A DNA stretch of 64,000 nucleotides, from contig NC_081844.1 of assembly GCF_963259705.1 (NCBI RefSeq), forward strand, positions 50,205,501-50,269,500, in the 5' to 3' direction. The stretch comes from Myotis daubentonii. Lineage: Eukaryota; Chordata; Mammalia; Chiroptera; Vespertilionidae. Shown here piece after piece: positions 20,708 to 31,714 of the stretch; positions within the stretch are counted from its first letter, which is position 1; every line of letters begins with the position of its first letter. The position numbers and the translations under genes are program-made. The notes beneath the pieces were generated by a model. The model ran no database searches and had not been told where the DNA came from. It was given only the letters and a program-made list of their open reading frames with translations.

Positions 20708-21832
20708 ATTTGAAAGAATATATGTACCTCTATATTCATTGCAGTGTTATTTATAATAACCAAGGTTTGGAAGCAGCCCAAGTGTCTATCCTATATAATA
20801 AAAGCCTAATATGCAAATTGTCCCCTTGGGTGAGTGGTCGACCAGGAGTTTGACCACTCGCTATGACGTGCGCTGACCACCAGGGGGTGGTGCGGAACAT
20901 GGCGGGTGTCAGCAACAGGGTGCTGGCAGTGGGCAGCAGTGGAGGTGCTGCCGGCCCAAATGGGCACGAATGAGAGCAGGATTGCGATGGGATGGTGGAG
21001 CAGGTGAGCGGGTGGCACCAGACCAAGGTAGGTGTGAGTGGGGACCAATCGCCCCACAGATGGTGACCAGCTGAGGTAGCAGGGGGTGGGGCTGCTGCTT
21101 GCCTGCCAGGTGCTAGGGAGCTGGGCAGGGGCCTGATCGCCCTGCAGATGGCCCCACAGACGGCCCCACAGATGGCAACCAGCAATGGCTCTGAAACTTC
21201 CATTACAGAGAAAGGCAAGTAGCAATATTAAAATATTTCTTCTAATTATTTTCCTTTCAATGTGCACGAATCCATGCACCAGACCACTAGTCAGTAGATT
21301 AAAAAGCTGCGCCACATTTACACCATAAATACTACTCATCTGTAAAAAGAAGGTAATCTTACCTTTTGTGACATTATGGATGGATCTAGAGAATATAGAA
21401 TATTATGCTGAGTGAAATAAGCCAGTCAGAGAACGACAAATAAACATATGATTTCACTTATATGTGGAATCTAATGAACAAAATAAACTAACAAACAAAA
21501 TAGAAACAGATTCATAGATACAGAGAACAGACTGACAGCTCTCAGAGGGGAGGGGGAAGGAGAACTGGGTGAAAAAGGCGCAGGGATTAAGAAAACAAAC
21601 CCCACACACCTCATAAACACAGACAGCAGTATGGTGATTACCAGAGGGAAAAGGAGGTGGGAGGAGATAGAAAAGGGTAAAGGGTAATAAAAGGAGACTT
21701 GGATTGGCGTTGGTGAACACATAGTGCAATATACAGATGATGTAATATAGAATTGTACCCCTGAAACATATATAATTTTATTAACCAATGTAAAACCCAA
21801 TAAATTCAATAAAAAAATTTAAAAAAAGGAAA
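20708..21832 (+). mobile_element. 5'-truncated L1 split by a Helitron
   Basis: ORF2 C-terminal text ('ttcattgcagtgttattt', 'ggaagcagcccaagtgtcta') stops at 20788 and resumes at 21291 ('tcagtagattaaaaag'). It then runs through 'tggatggatctagagaata', 'gagtgaaataagccagtca' and a full 3' UTR to an A-rich tail. Joining the two sides across 20789-21290 restores normal L1 order, so the Helitron is the later insertion. Confidence 0.9.
20789..21290 (+). mobile_element. non-autonomous Helitron in L1
   Basis: TCCTATATAATAAAAGCC head after A (20788); tail 'gtgcacgaatccatgcacc' hairpin and CTAG (21287-21290) before T (21291). A CTCF-like block 'gaccaccaggggg' sits at 20875-20887, but the following bases are TGG rather than GGC or CAG, so it is weak. 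The 177- and 155-codon minus-strand frames have no motif. Confidence 0.95.
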
Positions 21833-21943
21833 AAGAGCCTGGAAGGTAGGGGAGCCTGGGGGAAGGTCAATGGGGAAAAAAGGAAATATATGTACTATTC
21901 TTTGTAATACTTTAAGCAATAAAATAAAATTTAAAAAAACATA
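21833..21943 (+). mobile_element. short L1 3' end
   Basis: 'gtcaatggggaaaaaagg', 'tttgtaatactttaagcaa' and an A-rich tail: the last 110 bp of the younger bat L1 3' UTR, placed directly after the previous L1 tail. Confidence 0.8.
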
Positions 21944-21949
21944 TTTATG

Positions 21950-21950
<1 letters not shown>

Positions 21951-21983
<33 letters not shown>

Positions 21984-22001
21984 ATAAAATAAAATAAAAT
22001 A
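21951..22001. repeat. (CA)n microsatellite with (AAAAT)n
   Basis: About fourteen CA units (21952-21980) followed by AATAAAATA-type repeats. Probably grown from the adjacent L1 A-tail. Confidence 0.9.
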
Positions 22002-22019
22002 AGAAGAACCCAGAAAATC

Positions 22020-22345
22020 CAAGATTAAAGTGCCAGCAGAATCAGTGTCTGGTGAGGACTCTTTCCGTGGGCTGCAGATGGCCACCTTCTTGTTGTGTCC
22101 TCATAGGGCCTTTCCTTAATACACACATGAAGGGTGGGCAGAGAGAGAGACACAAAGATAGATATCAAGAGAGATCTGTCTTCCTAATCTTATAAGGTCA
22201 CCAATCCTATTGGATTAGGATCCCACCCTAAGAACCTTATTTAACATTAATTATATCTTAAAGCCCTATCTCCAAATGCAATTAGGTTGGGGACTAGGGC
22301 TTCAAAACACAAATTTTACAGGGACACAATTCAGTCCACAGTAAT
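22020..22345. repeat. ancient interspersed repeat, name uncertain
   Basis: Segments such as 'gccaccttcttgttgtgtcc', 'ccaatcctattggattagg', 'ctatctccaaatgcaatt' and 'gggacacaattcagtcca' belong to a widespread old mammalian repeat. I cannot say with confidence whether it is an L1 3' UTR or an LTR. Confidence 0.5.
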
Positions 22346-24020
22346 AAGAAAACAATTTTGAATATATTACTTTGAAAAAGAATGCATACGATTCATTCAA
22401 TCAATACTTTGTGAGCATCTCTTATGTGCCAAATACTAGGCATTTGGGTTATGTAGATGAACAAAACAAAGATCCCTGCTCTCGTGGAATGTACATTTCA
22501 GTAGGCAAGATTTTTAAATGGATTTTTAGTAATCTGAATTATTTAATGGTAGATGATATTTTTTATATATTTTACTGAGGTATTGCTTGATAATAAGTAG
22601 CTTTTGAAATATCAGCAAAATGAAAAAATGAGACACCTTGCAAGCAGTTAAGCATTACTAAAAGTACCAAGATATGATAAAAAAAAAAAATAGAGAGATT
22701 CTGCTAAGTCTCAAAACTCATATCACAGAACATTACCAAAAAAGACTGGTATGGGTTATGGAGCCATGACTTAAGAAAATGTTCTTCCTTAGAGAAGAAC
22801 CGGACAGTATTTTAGAGCATTTTTTCAGCAGGCACAAATAGTATTAGAAAGTCATGGTAGGAACAAAAATAAATAACAATGAAATGTTACATTTGGAAAT
22901 CAGTAGACCAACCCCAAGAATAACAGTGAAATAGCAAGAGATCCTTTAAACTATCACTTATTAGGGATTAAAAACATTCAAAATGCTTATTTTACTATGT
23001 CAGAAAGACTATAAAAGAATTTAACCTGATATAAGTAAAATAAGAAAGAATAAACTTTTAAGAGATTTTATTTTAAATCACAATAAATAATTACATGGCA
23101 TTTAACAAATAATAATTGATCACAACACATACTTAAATGTCATCATATTGTACCAAATTCATTTTTAAACATGATCAGTTAAACAATCAGTTCTGTCAAA
23201 TGTGTTCTTAGGTAATAATGTGATTTAAAATGTTCAGATTTCAACTGACAGACAATCACATCTTTTTACTGGGAAAGCTCCTTCCTAGGCACAAGATCTG
23301 AGTGTCTGAAGACCTGACTTTGCTCATAAGACCCATAGCACTTGGTAAAAGGCACTGGAAAAGAAAGAAAGGATGAGAAGTAGGTAGGTGGGCAGAAAAT
23401 AAAGAAATAGGAAGGGAGGGGAAGAAGAAAGGAAGGGAGGGAGGGAGGAAGAAAGGAAGGAAAAGAAAGGGTATATTGTATCTCCTAAGTCATCTTTTTT
23501 TGAGATTTCCCTTACCCCCCCATGTCTTTGATGCCATTAGTGCTACCCAGAGATACCTAATACTTGACCAGCTGTGTCGCAAACTGTGTAACAAATGTTT
23601 TCATACTCTGTTGTTTCCACATTAAAGGAATGGTGGTGTTTATCTCCTCCAATCTCAGCTTGTACAGAATGGTTGTCTTATTTTATTTGGAAGATTATTA
23701 AAGCCTCCTCTTCTTCCTTTCCAACTCACATCATTTTGTTTTTAGAATAAATATTACAGAGTCTATAACTTTCCATCATTTAGGGAATTTTTTTAAAAGT
23801 TGTAGTTTATTGTCTCTACTGTATTTTCTTTTAAATCTTCCTATGTCATTCACATTGAAGTTCATCTACTGAATAAAAAACCTATAGTGTTGTAAAAAAA
23901 CTCACAGCATATTGATGTTTATTTTTTAGTCGTTCAATTATGCATTCTTAAGTAACATTTAAACTGCAGCTGTGGAATGATTGAGATGTTTTGTCCAGGA
24001 TCATTTAATTTACTTCTGAA
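22346..24020. other. single-copy sequence with a purine microsatellite
   Basis: AT-rich, no gene seen. A (GGAA/GGGA)n-type purine tract lies at about 23358-23470. Confidence 0.4.
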
Positions 24021-24024
24021 ACCA

Positions 24025-24180
24025 TTTACTTTTATCCCGGCTTTATTGAGATATAATTGAAATATAACATTGTGTAAATTTAAGGTATACAGTAGATGAT
24101 GTGACACACATATATAGTGAAATGTTTACCACAATAAGCTTAGTTAACCATTTCTTTAATACAAGTTTTTATTTCTTTAA
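24025..24180 (-). mobile_element. ancient L1 3' UTR fragment
   Basis: 'ggctttattgagatataatt', 'aacattgtgtaaatttaagg' and 'accacaataagcttagttaa' are the reverse complement of an old L1 3' UTR block. Confidence 0.7.
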
Positions 24181-25362
24181 TATGAAATCAAATATAAAGG
24201 TTGATGTTGCTCCAAAGTGTTGTCTCACTAAAAATAACTCCCTTGGGAATTACCAAAAAGTAAAATTACAATTTCTGAGGTATCTCTTAATCAGTTTCAA
24301 TATTTTCTAGTGAATGACTATTTCAATCTCAGACTGTGAAGAACAGGCAAAGAATTATGAATGGATTAGTGAATAAAACTTCTAAAGAAAAGATTGTGCT
24401 TATTAAAAATAGCCTTTTCACTGAAATTTTAGCCAAGATGGTGCCCAGATTCCTATGCACATGTCACATGACATTTGGTTCCCAGAAGTGATGGACCCTC
24501 TGGTGGTGTTAAAACTATCCTCAATAATGATTTGCTTGTTGTGCTCAAATTAAACAGTAGAATTCTTCTGAATGTGCTGTTATCTTGCTTTAAAAATTTA
24601 TGTTGAGTTTACTGTTCAATAGATTTTATTTATATCATCATAGAACTTAAATTGGATTGTTTTGCCTATAAATATTACTCACACCTTTTCATTCTATAGG
24701 GTGTTATTAAACTACACACATAACCACTTAAGAGGGATAGGATGACAAGTTATTTCTATTGTGATCCATGCTTCCTAAATTTTCTTTACATATTTTCCTA
24801 AAATTTCATTCTTTTATACTTAGAGAAAATTCCTCTAGGTTCTCATTCCTAAAACTTATAAGGCTATTTTACAAACACTGGAAAGACTTCGGTGATTGAT
24901 AGAATTTAATTACACCAAGGGAGCAGCAACAGCAGCAACAAGAAAAACCAGCCCTACAGCAATAGAAGCTGATGGCTGGCCTGGAACAGCTAATCAGAAC
25001 ATGCAGCAGCCTGGGACCTGCTAATTTAACAGCATGGAGAACAGCAGGCACACTATGCTGGAAAAAGGGGCACAGCTGCAAAGAGCAGCAACACTCAGAA
25101 GAATGGCTTCAGAGTCTGTGCTGTGATGGGGGAGAGTTGCTGGCTGGCCATTCAGGAGACTCTTGTTCCCACATGGCAGCAATTTCAAGCAGCAAGGTCT
25201 TTTCTACATTAAAAAAAAAAAAAAAGCAGTGAAAGGAATAAATTTCATGCACATTTGTTTTTATTTGCTGCCTAGTCAATAGTAGTTTGTGTCGTAGTAT
25301 TTTTTCCCCTGAGAAAATCAAAGTTAAGTCCCCCACCCCTTTTTTTTGTTTTTAAAGAAAGT
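24181..25362. other. single-copy sequence; CAG-rich segment ending in poly(A)
   Basis: No gene recognised. From about 24920 to 25225 the sequence is unusually rich in CAG/GCA and free of stops in one frame for 86 codons (24972-25232), then ends in a 15-A run (25211-25225). It might be an old polyadenylated retrocopy, but I see no flanking duplication and recognise no parent. Confidence 0.3.
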
Positions 25363-25571
25363 AAGGGAGCCCTGGTGGCATGGCTCAGTGGTTGAGCATT
25401 GACCTATGAACCTGGAGGTCACGTTTCGATTGCCAGTCAGGGCACATGCCCAGGTTTGGGGCTCAATCCCCAGTGGAGGGTGTACAGGAGACAACCAATC
25501 AATGATCCTCTTTCATCAGTGATGTTTCTATCTCCTATCTTTTTCTCTCTCTCCCTTTCTCTCTGAAATCA
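25363..25571 (+). mobile_element. VES SINE, tail split by a Helitron
   Basis: 'gag gtc' head subtype: 'tggctcagtggttgagcattg', 'acctggaggtcacgtttcg', then VES body to 'tctctgaaatca'. The tail's expected 'ataaaaa' continuation is replaced at 25572 by a Helitron head, so the Helitron hit the SINE tail. Confidence 0.92.
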
Positions 25572-26385
25572 TCTACACTAATAAAAGACAAACATGCAAA
25601 CTGACTGTACCTTCTCTGCGCCTTAAGCCACGCCCACCAGCCAATCAGAGCGACTATATGCAAATTAACCCAACCAAGATGGCGGCCGGTGGCCACGGAG
25701 CTGGAGCAAGCAGGAGGCTTGGTTGCCCCAATGATGGGGGAAGCCAAGCTTCTCGCTTGCCGCAGCCTGCTCTGAGCTCCACTCAAAGCAATAAAGTTTC
25801 AATTATAGAAAGTAAATAAACTCCAGATACCTGCTTTCAGCAGGCCATGGCCACGGAGCTGGAGCGAGCAGGAGGCTTCCCTCCCGCCCTCCCTGGCCAG
25901 CTCTGAGCTCCTCTCAAGGCTACAACGTTTCAATTATAGAAGGTAAATAAATCCCAGAATAAAAAGAAAAAAAGGAGAGGCTGGGAGCTTCCGTCGCCAG
26001 GGGGCTTGGCCAGCCTGAAAATGGCCCTCAGCCCCTCACCCAGACTGACCAGGCACCCCAGTGGGGACCTCCCCACCCTAAAGGGGGTATGGCCAGCCTG
26101 AAAACAGCCATCAGCCCCTCACCCAGGCTGGCCAAATCTCCATGGGGTGAGGTTCCTCACTGGGGGGGGGGGGGCTTGACCAGCCTGCAAACAGCCATCA
26201 GCCCCTCACCCAGCCTGGCCAAGCACCCCATTGGGGAACCCCCACCCTGAAGGGGGTGTGACCAGCCTGCAAACAGCCATCAGCCCCTCATCCAGGCTGA
26301 CCAGGCACCCCAGTGGGACCCCCACCCTGATCCGGGACACACTCAGGGCAAACCAGCCGGCCCCCACCCATGCACCAGGCCTCTA
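25572..26385 (+). mobile_element. Helitron X, first of a compound pair
   Basis: Head TCTACACTAATAAAAG after A (25571), octamer ATGCAAAT at about 25656. Two copies of a roughly 120-bp block ('cacggagctggagc.agcag', 25697 and 25854), then four units of a roughly 75-bp block ('cagccatcagcccctcaccc'). Tail 'atgcaccaggcctcta' lacks the terminal G and joins directly to the next head. No coding domain. Confidence 0.9.
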
Positions 26386-26837
26386 TCCTATATAATAAAA
26401 GGGTAATATGCAAACTGACCCTAACAGCGGAACAACTGGGAATGACTGGTCACTATGATACACACTAACCACCAGGGGGCAAACGCTCAATGCAGGAGCT
26501 GCTCCCTGGTGGTCAGTGCACTCCCAAAGGGGGAGCTCTGCTCAGCCACAAGCCAGGCTGACGGCTGCCAGTACAGTGATGGTGGTGGGAGCCTCTCCCA
26601 CCTCCTCAGCAGCACTAAGGATGTCTGACTACAGTTTAGGCCTGCTCCCCACTGACAAGTGGACATCCCCTGAGGGCTGCCGGGCTACCAGAGGGATGTC
26701 TGACTGCCAACTTGGGTCTGATCCCCCAAGGAGCAGGCCTAAGCCAGCAGGTGGACATTCTCTGAGGGGTCCCAGACTGCAAGGCCAGGCTGAGGGACAC
26801 CCTTGAGTGCACAAATTTTTGTGCACTGGTTCTCTAG
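26386..26837 (+). mobile_element. Helitron Y2, second of the compound pair
   Basis: Head TCCTATATAATAAAAGGG follows the previous tail without a spacer. Tail is the hairpin 'gtgcacaaatttttgtgcac' with CTAG at 26834-26837, then T. The body has an inverted pair of CTCF-like blocks near its 5' end and differs from the partner at 13720-14587. Confidence 0.92.
26465..26514. promoter_or_regulatory. inverted CTCF-like pair in Helitron
   Basis: Forward core ACCACCAGGGGGCAA at 26467-26481 and a reverse, one-off core (CCACCAGGGAGCAG on minus) at 26498-26512. Same arrangement as 9574-9623. Motif evidence only. Confidence 0.4.
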
Positions 26838-26847
26838 TTAATATATA

Positions 26848-27783
26848 TTTTGGGTGTCCCAAAATTCATGCAAGATTTGAATTCTACACCATTTGTGCCG
26901 TAAAGTGTTGCCAATGGAAAAAAAAGATAGTGTGACAGCTGATAGTTCAGGGTTATTAAAAATGGATCACTACACGAAAGAACAATGCGTTTTCATTGTT
27001 GAGCAATATTTTAAAAATAATGAAGGTTTGGCTGCTACAGTTGGCAATTTTCATGCAAAATATGGTCGGAATACTGATTTAACTACATCAACTGTGAAGA
27101 GATTAATTAAAAAATTTAGGGAGACTGGATCAATTAGTGATCTTAAACACTCTGGCCGTCCTTCAACAAGTCGTTCAACACAAAACATCGAAGCAGTTCG
27201 TGAGAGTGTTGCTGAGAGTCCAGGGACATCAATTCGGCACTGTGGTCAAGAATTGGACATTTTGAGAAGCTCTCTACATGTATTCTCACGAAAGATTTGC
27301 ATCTTCATGCTTACAAAGTTCACTTGACTCAAGAACTGAAGCCTACTGACCACACACAGCAAATAGAGTTCATTGAATGGATTATGGAACAACAAGTGGA
27401 TGCTGACTTTTCGAACAAAATCATCTTCAGCGATGAGGCTCATTTTCATCTTGATGGCTTGGTTAATCGACAAAATTGTCTCATTTGGGGTTCAGAAAAT
27501 CCACGAGTGATTGTTGAGAAACAAATGCATCCACAACGTGTCACTTTTTGGTGCGGATTTTGGGCTGGAGGCATCATTGGACCATTCTTTTTTGAAAATG
27601 TGGCTGCTCAGGAAATAACAGTTAATGGTGCTCGCTATTGCGACATGATAATCCATTTACCCGATATGCTATTCCATACATAACCCTATACTGTATACTT
27701 TATGAATCAATAAAACATTTATAATTTTTAATTATAAACCTGTGTTTTCTATCAAAATTACTTCTTGCATGAATTTTGGGAGA
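26848..27783 (+). mobile_element. mariner transposon, internally deleted
   Basis: Inverted ends CCCAAAATTCATGCAAG (26858-26874) and CTTGCATGAATTTTGGG (27764-27780) lie in TA-rich flanks. At about 0.94 kb it is shorter than the usual 1.3 kb for the family. It encodes a mariner-type transposase in pieces (see pseudogene). The untouched 'tcaataaaacattt' region before the right end is typical 3' non-coding sequence. Vespertilionid bats are known to have recently active mariners. Confidence 0.9.
26962..27683 (+). pseudogene. mariner transposase remnant
   Basis: The start is chosen at the Met before the YTKEQ-type segment. The N-terminal half has a helix-turn-helix (STVKRLIKKFRETG) followed by a GRPSTSR linker, as in mariner DNA-binding domains. 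A one- or two-base indel near 27279 moves reading to another frame, where LHLHAYK, FSDEAHFHLDG (first catalytic Asp) and WGSENPR/QRVTFWCGFWAGGI follow. After NGARYCDMI (about 27650) the sequence jumps to a C-terminal HLPDMLFHT and a stop, so the segment with the second and third catalytic Asp is gone. It cannot be an active enzyme. Confidence 0.9.
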
Positions 27784-28089
27784 TATATATATATATTTTT
27801 TTTCTTTTTTTGAAGAAAGTGGGGGAAGTGAGCAATATGTAATTTAGGTGGATTATGAATAGAACCATGACCTTCTCTGTTCACTTTTAGATTCACAGAT
27901 CCATACTTTATGATATTTATCATGTTAGTCTCATCATAACTTCTACTACTTTCTGGAAAGTTATAAATAGAGCAGTCAATTAATTGGCTTTACGTATATT
28001 GAAGTCCACTTTAAGGTGATTTATCCTAAAAACTAATTTCTAGCATTTAACACAATTAGAGCAATACTAGCAAATGATGGCCCCAAAAA

Positions 28090-28745
28090 TAAGGTTCCTA
28101 AACTTTGCTCCCCCTCTTTTCTATTTGTCCCTATTTTCATTATTTATTCAAATAGGCAACTGCAATGGTTCTTCCTCCTTGTAACTTTTCCTATTTCCCA
28201 AGCCAGCATTGTATCTTCCTCCTCAGTGTTCCATTTCTATTTTGATATTTATTTAATTCTGTCTTAACTCTACCATATTATTAAAAAATCTACTCTTGTG
28301 AAAGATAAATACCACATGATCTCACTCATTTGTGGATTATAGAGAACAACATAGACTGATGAAAAGGGACAGACCCAAAGACTGAGAAACAGCTATCAGG
28401 CTATCAATCCCCAGAAGGAAAGTAGGGGAGGGCAGGGGTAAGGGGAAGAGATCAACTGAAGGACTTGTATACATGTATATAAGCCAAACCAATGGACATG
28501 GACAACAGGGGGATGGGAGCATGAGTGTGGGGGGGGGGGAGGGAGAGGTTGGTGGTTAATGGGGGGGATGAGGACACATTTGTAATACCTTAACTAATAA
28601 AAAAAAAAAAAAATCCCTACTCTTGTAAAAGTAACCAATGACTTACCTATGATAATAGCCAAAACCATGTTCATACTCATCTAACTTAAGGATATTTTCT
28701 AATATTTGATCTTATTTATCACTTTTGCTCTATATTTTTTATTGT
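28090..28745 (+). mobile_element. ancient L2 fragment, split by an L1
   Basis: Pyrimidine-rich L2-like text reaches 'tctactcttgtgaaag' at 28288-28303, is cut by an L1, and continues 'gtaaccaatgacttaccta' from 28627. The joined order fits the L2 block preceding 'aaggtcaccaatgacc'. Confidence 0.6.
28304..28612 (+). mobile_element. 5'-truncated L1 with target duplication
   Basis: 'accacatgatctcactcatt', 'ggacagacccaaagactg', 'gacttgtatacatgtatata', G-rich tract, 'tttgtaataccttaact' and a 14-A tail. Flanks AAATCTACTCTTGTGAAAG and AAATCCCTACTCTTGTAAAAG form an aged duplication. Confidence 0.88.
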
Positions 28746-29200
28746 CATCTTCTTTTCTCTCTATCTAATTTACCTGACTATAGTATCCAACAAATAAGTA
28801 TTTCTAATAAATGGTTCTGGAGATCATTATGTGGTATTCCTGTGCATAGATATCACATTTGAAATTCAAAATTAGGAGTCTTGAGGTATTAAATTATCCT
28901 CGGCTAAAAGAGGAGTAAACAAAATAAAATATTGAATGTTTGCTGGAATTTCATAGACATTTTCAAAAAATTATATCAACTATAAAATCAATATTAGATT
29001 CCAGAGGAACTGAATTACTCAGATAATTCTTGTCAACAAACAATTATCTGGTCTGTAAGAGCAAAAAAAGGGAAGAAAAATGAACACTGAAGGGAAGTCC
29101 AAACTTCCAAATTCTCTCATCTGTATAATGTTAGTGAAATCATAGAAGCTGCTTTTTCATGTCACAAGTGTCTAACCCTGACAGGCAGCATTGACCCCAC
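28746..29200. other. single-copy sequence, nothing recognised
   Basis: AT-rich DNA without repeat ends or coding signs. Confidence 0.4.
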
Positions 29201-29201
29201 A

Positions 29202-29208
29202 ATGATGA

Positions 29209-29296
<88 letters not shown>

Positions 29297-29530
29297 AAGA
29301 AAGAAAGGAAGGAAGGAAGGAAGGAAGGGAGAGAGAGAGAGACAAAGAAAGAGAGAAAGAAAGAAAGAGAAAGAAGAAGAAAAGAAAAAAAGAAAGAAAG
29401 GAGGGAAAAAAGAAAGAAAGAAAGAAAGAACGAAAGAAAGAAAGAAAGAAAGAGAAAGGAAGGGAGGGAGGAAGGAAGGAAGGAGAAAGAAAAGAAAAGA
29501 AAGAATGGAGGAATGAAGGGAGGGAGGAAG
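29202..29530. repeat. 330-bp purine tract, mainly (GAAA)n
   Basis: Runs of GAAA, GGAA, GA and GGGA with almost no pyrimidine on this strand. The 104-codon Lys/Glu/Arg frame forward and the Phe/Leu/Ser frames reverse (130 and 188 codons) are artefacts of the repeat. Length suggests high polymorphism and possible triplex (H-DNA) formation. Confidence 0.95.
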
Positions 29531-29600
29531 GGGAAAGACCTTGAATATTGGCATAGATATTGACTAAATGGAATTTTGAAATATTTTTTTATTCTACATA

Positions 29601-29906
29601 CTAGTAGCCCAATGCACAAAGATTCATGCAAGAATGGGCCTTCCTTCCCCTGGCTGCCAGCACCGCCTTCACTCTGGGCTGGAGACTCCTTTCCACCTTC
29701 CCACACTGCCCAGAGGTCTGGAGTTGCTCGGGGCTGTGTGGAACACCTGCATTGTCAGCGTCCTGCCCCACCCCTGGCCAATCAGCGCCTGTGCATGCCA
29801 ATTAACCCACCATCTTTGTTGGTTAATTTGCATACTCACTCCTGATTGGCTGTTGGGTGTCACAAAGGTACAGTCAACTTGCCTATTTCTCTTTTATTAG
29901 TGTAGA
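29601..29906 (-). mobile_element. non-autonomous Helitron
   Basis: Reversed tail CTAGTAGCCCAATGCAC after A (29600); reversed head 'ctcttttattagtgtaga' before T (29907), the same head subtype (TCTACACTAATAAAAG) as Helitron X at 25572. Octamer ATTTGCAT at about 29826. No coding capacity. Confidence 0.88.
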
Positions 29907-29907
29907 T

Positions 29908-30495
29908 AACCATGAATGTCACAGATAATGGTTGTATATTTTGACACCAATGGTATTATCTGGAAATGATAGTTAAATAGTGTCTGTGTGATTACAACTT
30001 AAGTGATTTGTGGAAGTATTATGGTGACAACTAACACATCCCTGTGCATTTGTTATGCTTTTATCAAACACTTATTGCTTCCTTTATATCTAGTAACTGA
30101 GAGCACCAGGTTGCACAAGATGCAAACAGATAATACACATGCTCCTAGAAGGAGTAGTAGAAGTGACTGTTTTTATTTCTTGGCATAGAGGGAAGGCTGG
30201 GAAAAGTAGGAGCAGCCTGACCTACTTTCAGGAATGATGACTTTGCCAAATAGATGGAGATGAATGGAGAAAGAGATTTTTCAGAAGGGATGAGTACAAA
30301 GGCCCAGAGGTGTGAAAAAACAGAAATGGCTAGAGAGCACTAAGCAGAAAGATTTTTACTGGAGCACAAAGTTCAATGGAGAGTATTATAATTAAGGGAA
30401 GTTTGACATAGTCAGGAGCAAAATATGGAGGGCCTAGTATTTAAAACTAAGGGATTGGATTTTATTTTACTGGCTCATGCCTGTCTCTCTCTCTC
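29908..30495. repeat. partly ancient repeat (30180-30495), rest unassigned
   Basis: From 30180 the order 'gatgagtacaaaggcccaga', 'ggagcacaaagttcaa', 'atggagggcctagtattt', 'gattggattttatttta' fits a long old mammalian repeat that also appears at 43500-44430. I cannot name it securely. 29908-30179 shows nothing. Confidence 0.45.
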
Positions 30496-30496
30496 T

Positions 30497-30718
30497 TTTT
30501 TAAATCCTCACCTGAGGATATAAATTTTTTCCATTGATTTTCTGAGAGAGGGAAAGACAGAGAGAAACACCGATGCAAGAAAACCACATGGATTGGTTGC
30601 CTCCTGCACAAGCCTTGACCAGGGCCCAGGCTGGGGAGGAGCCTGCAACCTAGGTACATGCCCTTAGCCCTTCGGTCCACAGGCCTATAGTTTATCCACT
30701 TAGCCAAATTGGCTAGGG
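30497..30718 (-). mobile_element. older VES-related tRNA SINE
   Basis: Reverse orientation, head at right ('ttagccaaattggctagggc'). The left end carries 'tcctcacctgaggata', a tail block also present (as 'gtcctcaagtgaga') in the copy at 47526-47748, marking an older subfamily. More mutations than the VES copies nearby. Confidence 0.8.
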
Positions 30719-30721
30719 CTC

Positions 30722-30905
30722 GTGCTTCTCTTTAATGTATACAAGAATCGCCTGGAGAGCTTGTTAAAATGCCACACTCCTAAGAGTTCTGATTTAGTAG
30801 GTCCTAAGGTGAGGTCCAGAAAACCATTTTTAGCAAAAATTCTCAGTGACATTTCTGAAGGTAGTTTTTGTTTATACTTTGAGAAAACAGCTACAGAAAC
30901 TGGGG
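30722..30905 (+). mobile_element. MER5-like hAT-Charlie remnant
   Basis: 'agaatcgcctggagagcttg', 'ttaaaatgcca', 'gttctgatttagtaggtcc' and 'ggtgaggtccagaaa' are in MER5A order. No clear terminal duplication. Confidence 0.7.
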
Positions 30906-31714
30906 GATATGGAGGCATTCTAACCAGAAGCACATTTGGCATGATAACTTAAGATGGAGAACAGAAGGAAATTGGACATACCTGTTGATTGGACAGTACA
31001 AGTTTTGTAAAACGCTTGTTCTGGTATTAAGGAGGCCTGGAATTCCAACTTGGCTCCATTATTTGCTGGCTTTCTTCAGAATAGTTATCTAATGTAGCTG
31101 ACTTCCTATTGTATCTTTTGTTAAAGAATGTCATATTATGAACCTTCCTATTAATTTTAAAAAATTAATTATGGTTGACATACAATATTATATTAATTTT
31201 AGATGTATAATTTAGTGATTAGACATATAACTTATGAAGTGATCACCCTGGTAAATCTAGTGCCCATCTGACACCATATGTAGTTATTACAATATAATTG
31301 ACTATATTCTCTATGCTGTATTTTACATCCTCATGACTATTTTGTAACTACCAATTTATACTTCTTAATCTCTTCACCTTTTTCATGAATTCCCCTAGAC
31401 CTCCTCCCATCTGGCAACCATCAAAATGTTTTCTGTATTATGAGTTTATTTCTGTTTTGTTTATTTGTTTATCTTGTGTGGGGTTTTTTAGACTTCATAT
31501 GAAATCATATGGTATTTGTCTTTCTCTATTTCACTTAGCATAATACCCACTATGTCCATTCATTTTGCAGATGGTAAGATTTCATTCTTTGTGTGTGCGT
31601 GTGTGTGGCTTAGTCATATTCCATTGTGTATGTACACCACTTCTTTACCCATTCATCTATTGATGGACGTTTAGGTTGTTTCCATATTTTGGCTGTTGTA
31701 AATAATGCTGCAAT

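Noticed and set aside
20751..21339. 155- and 177-codon minus-strand ORFs
   Set aside because: Lie across a GC-rich Helitron and its L1 flanks; open by composition, no motif, and they cross element borders.
29140..29706. 188- and 130-codon minus-strand ORFs made of Phe, Leu, Ser and a 104-codon Lys/Glu plus-strand ORF
   Set aside because: Direct translation of the (GAAA)n purine tract.
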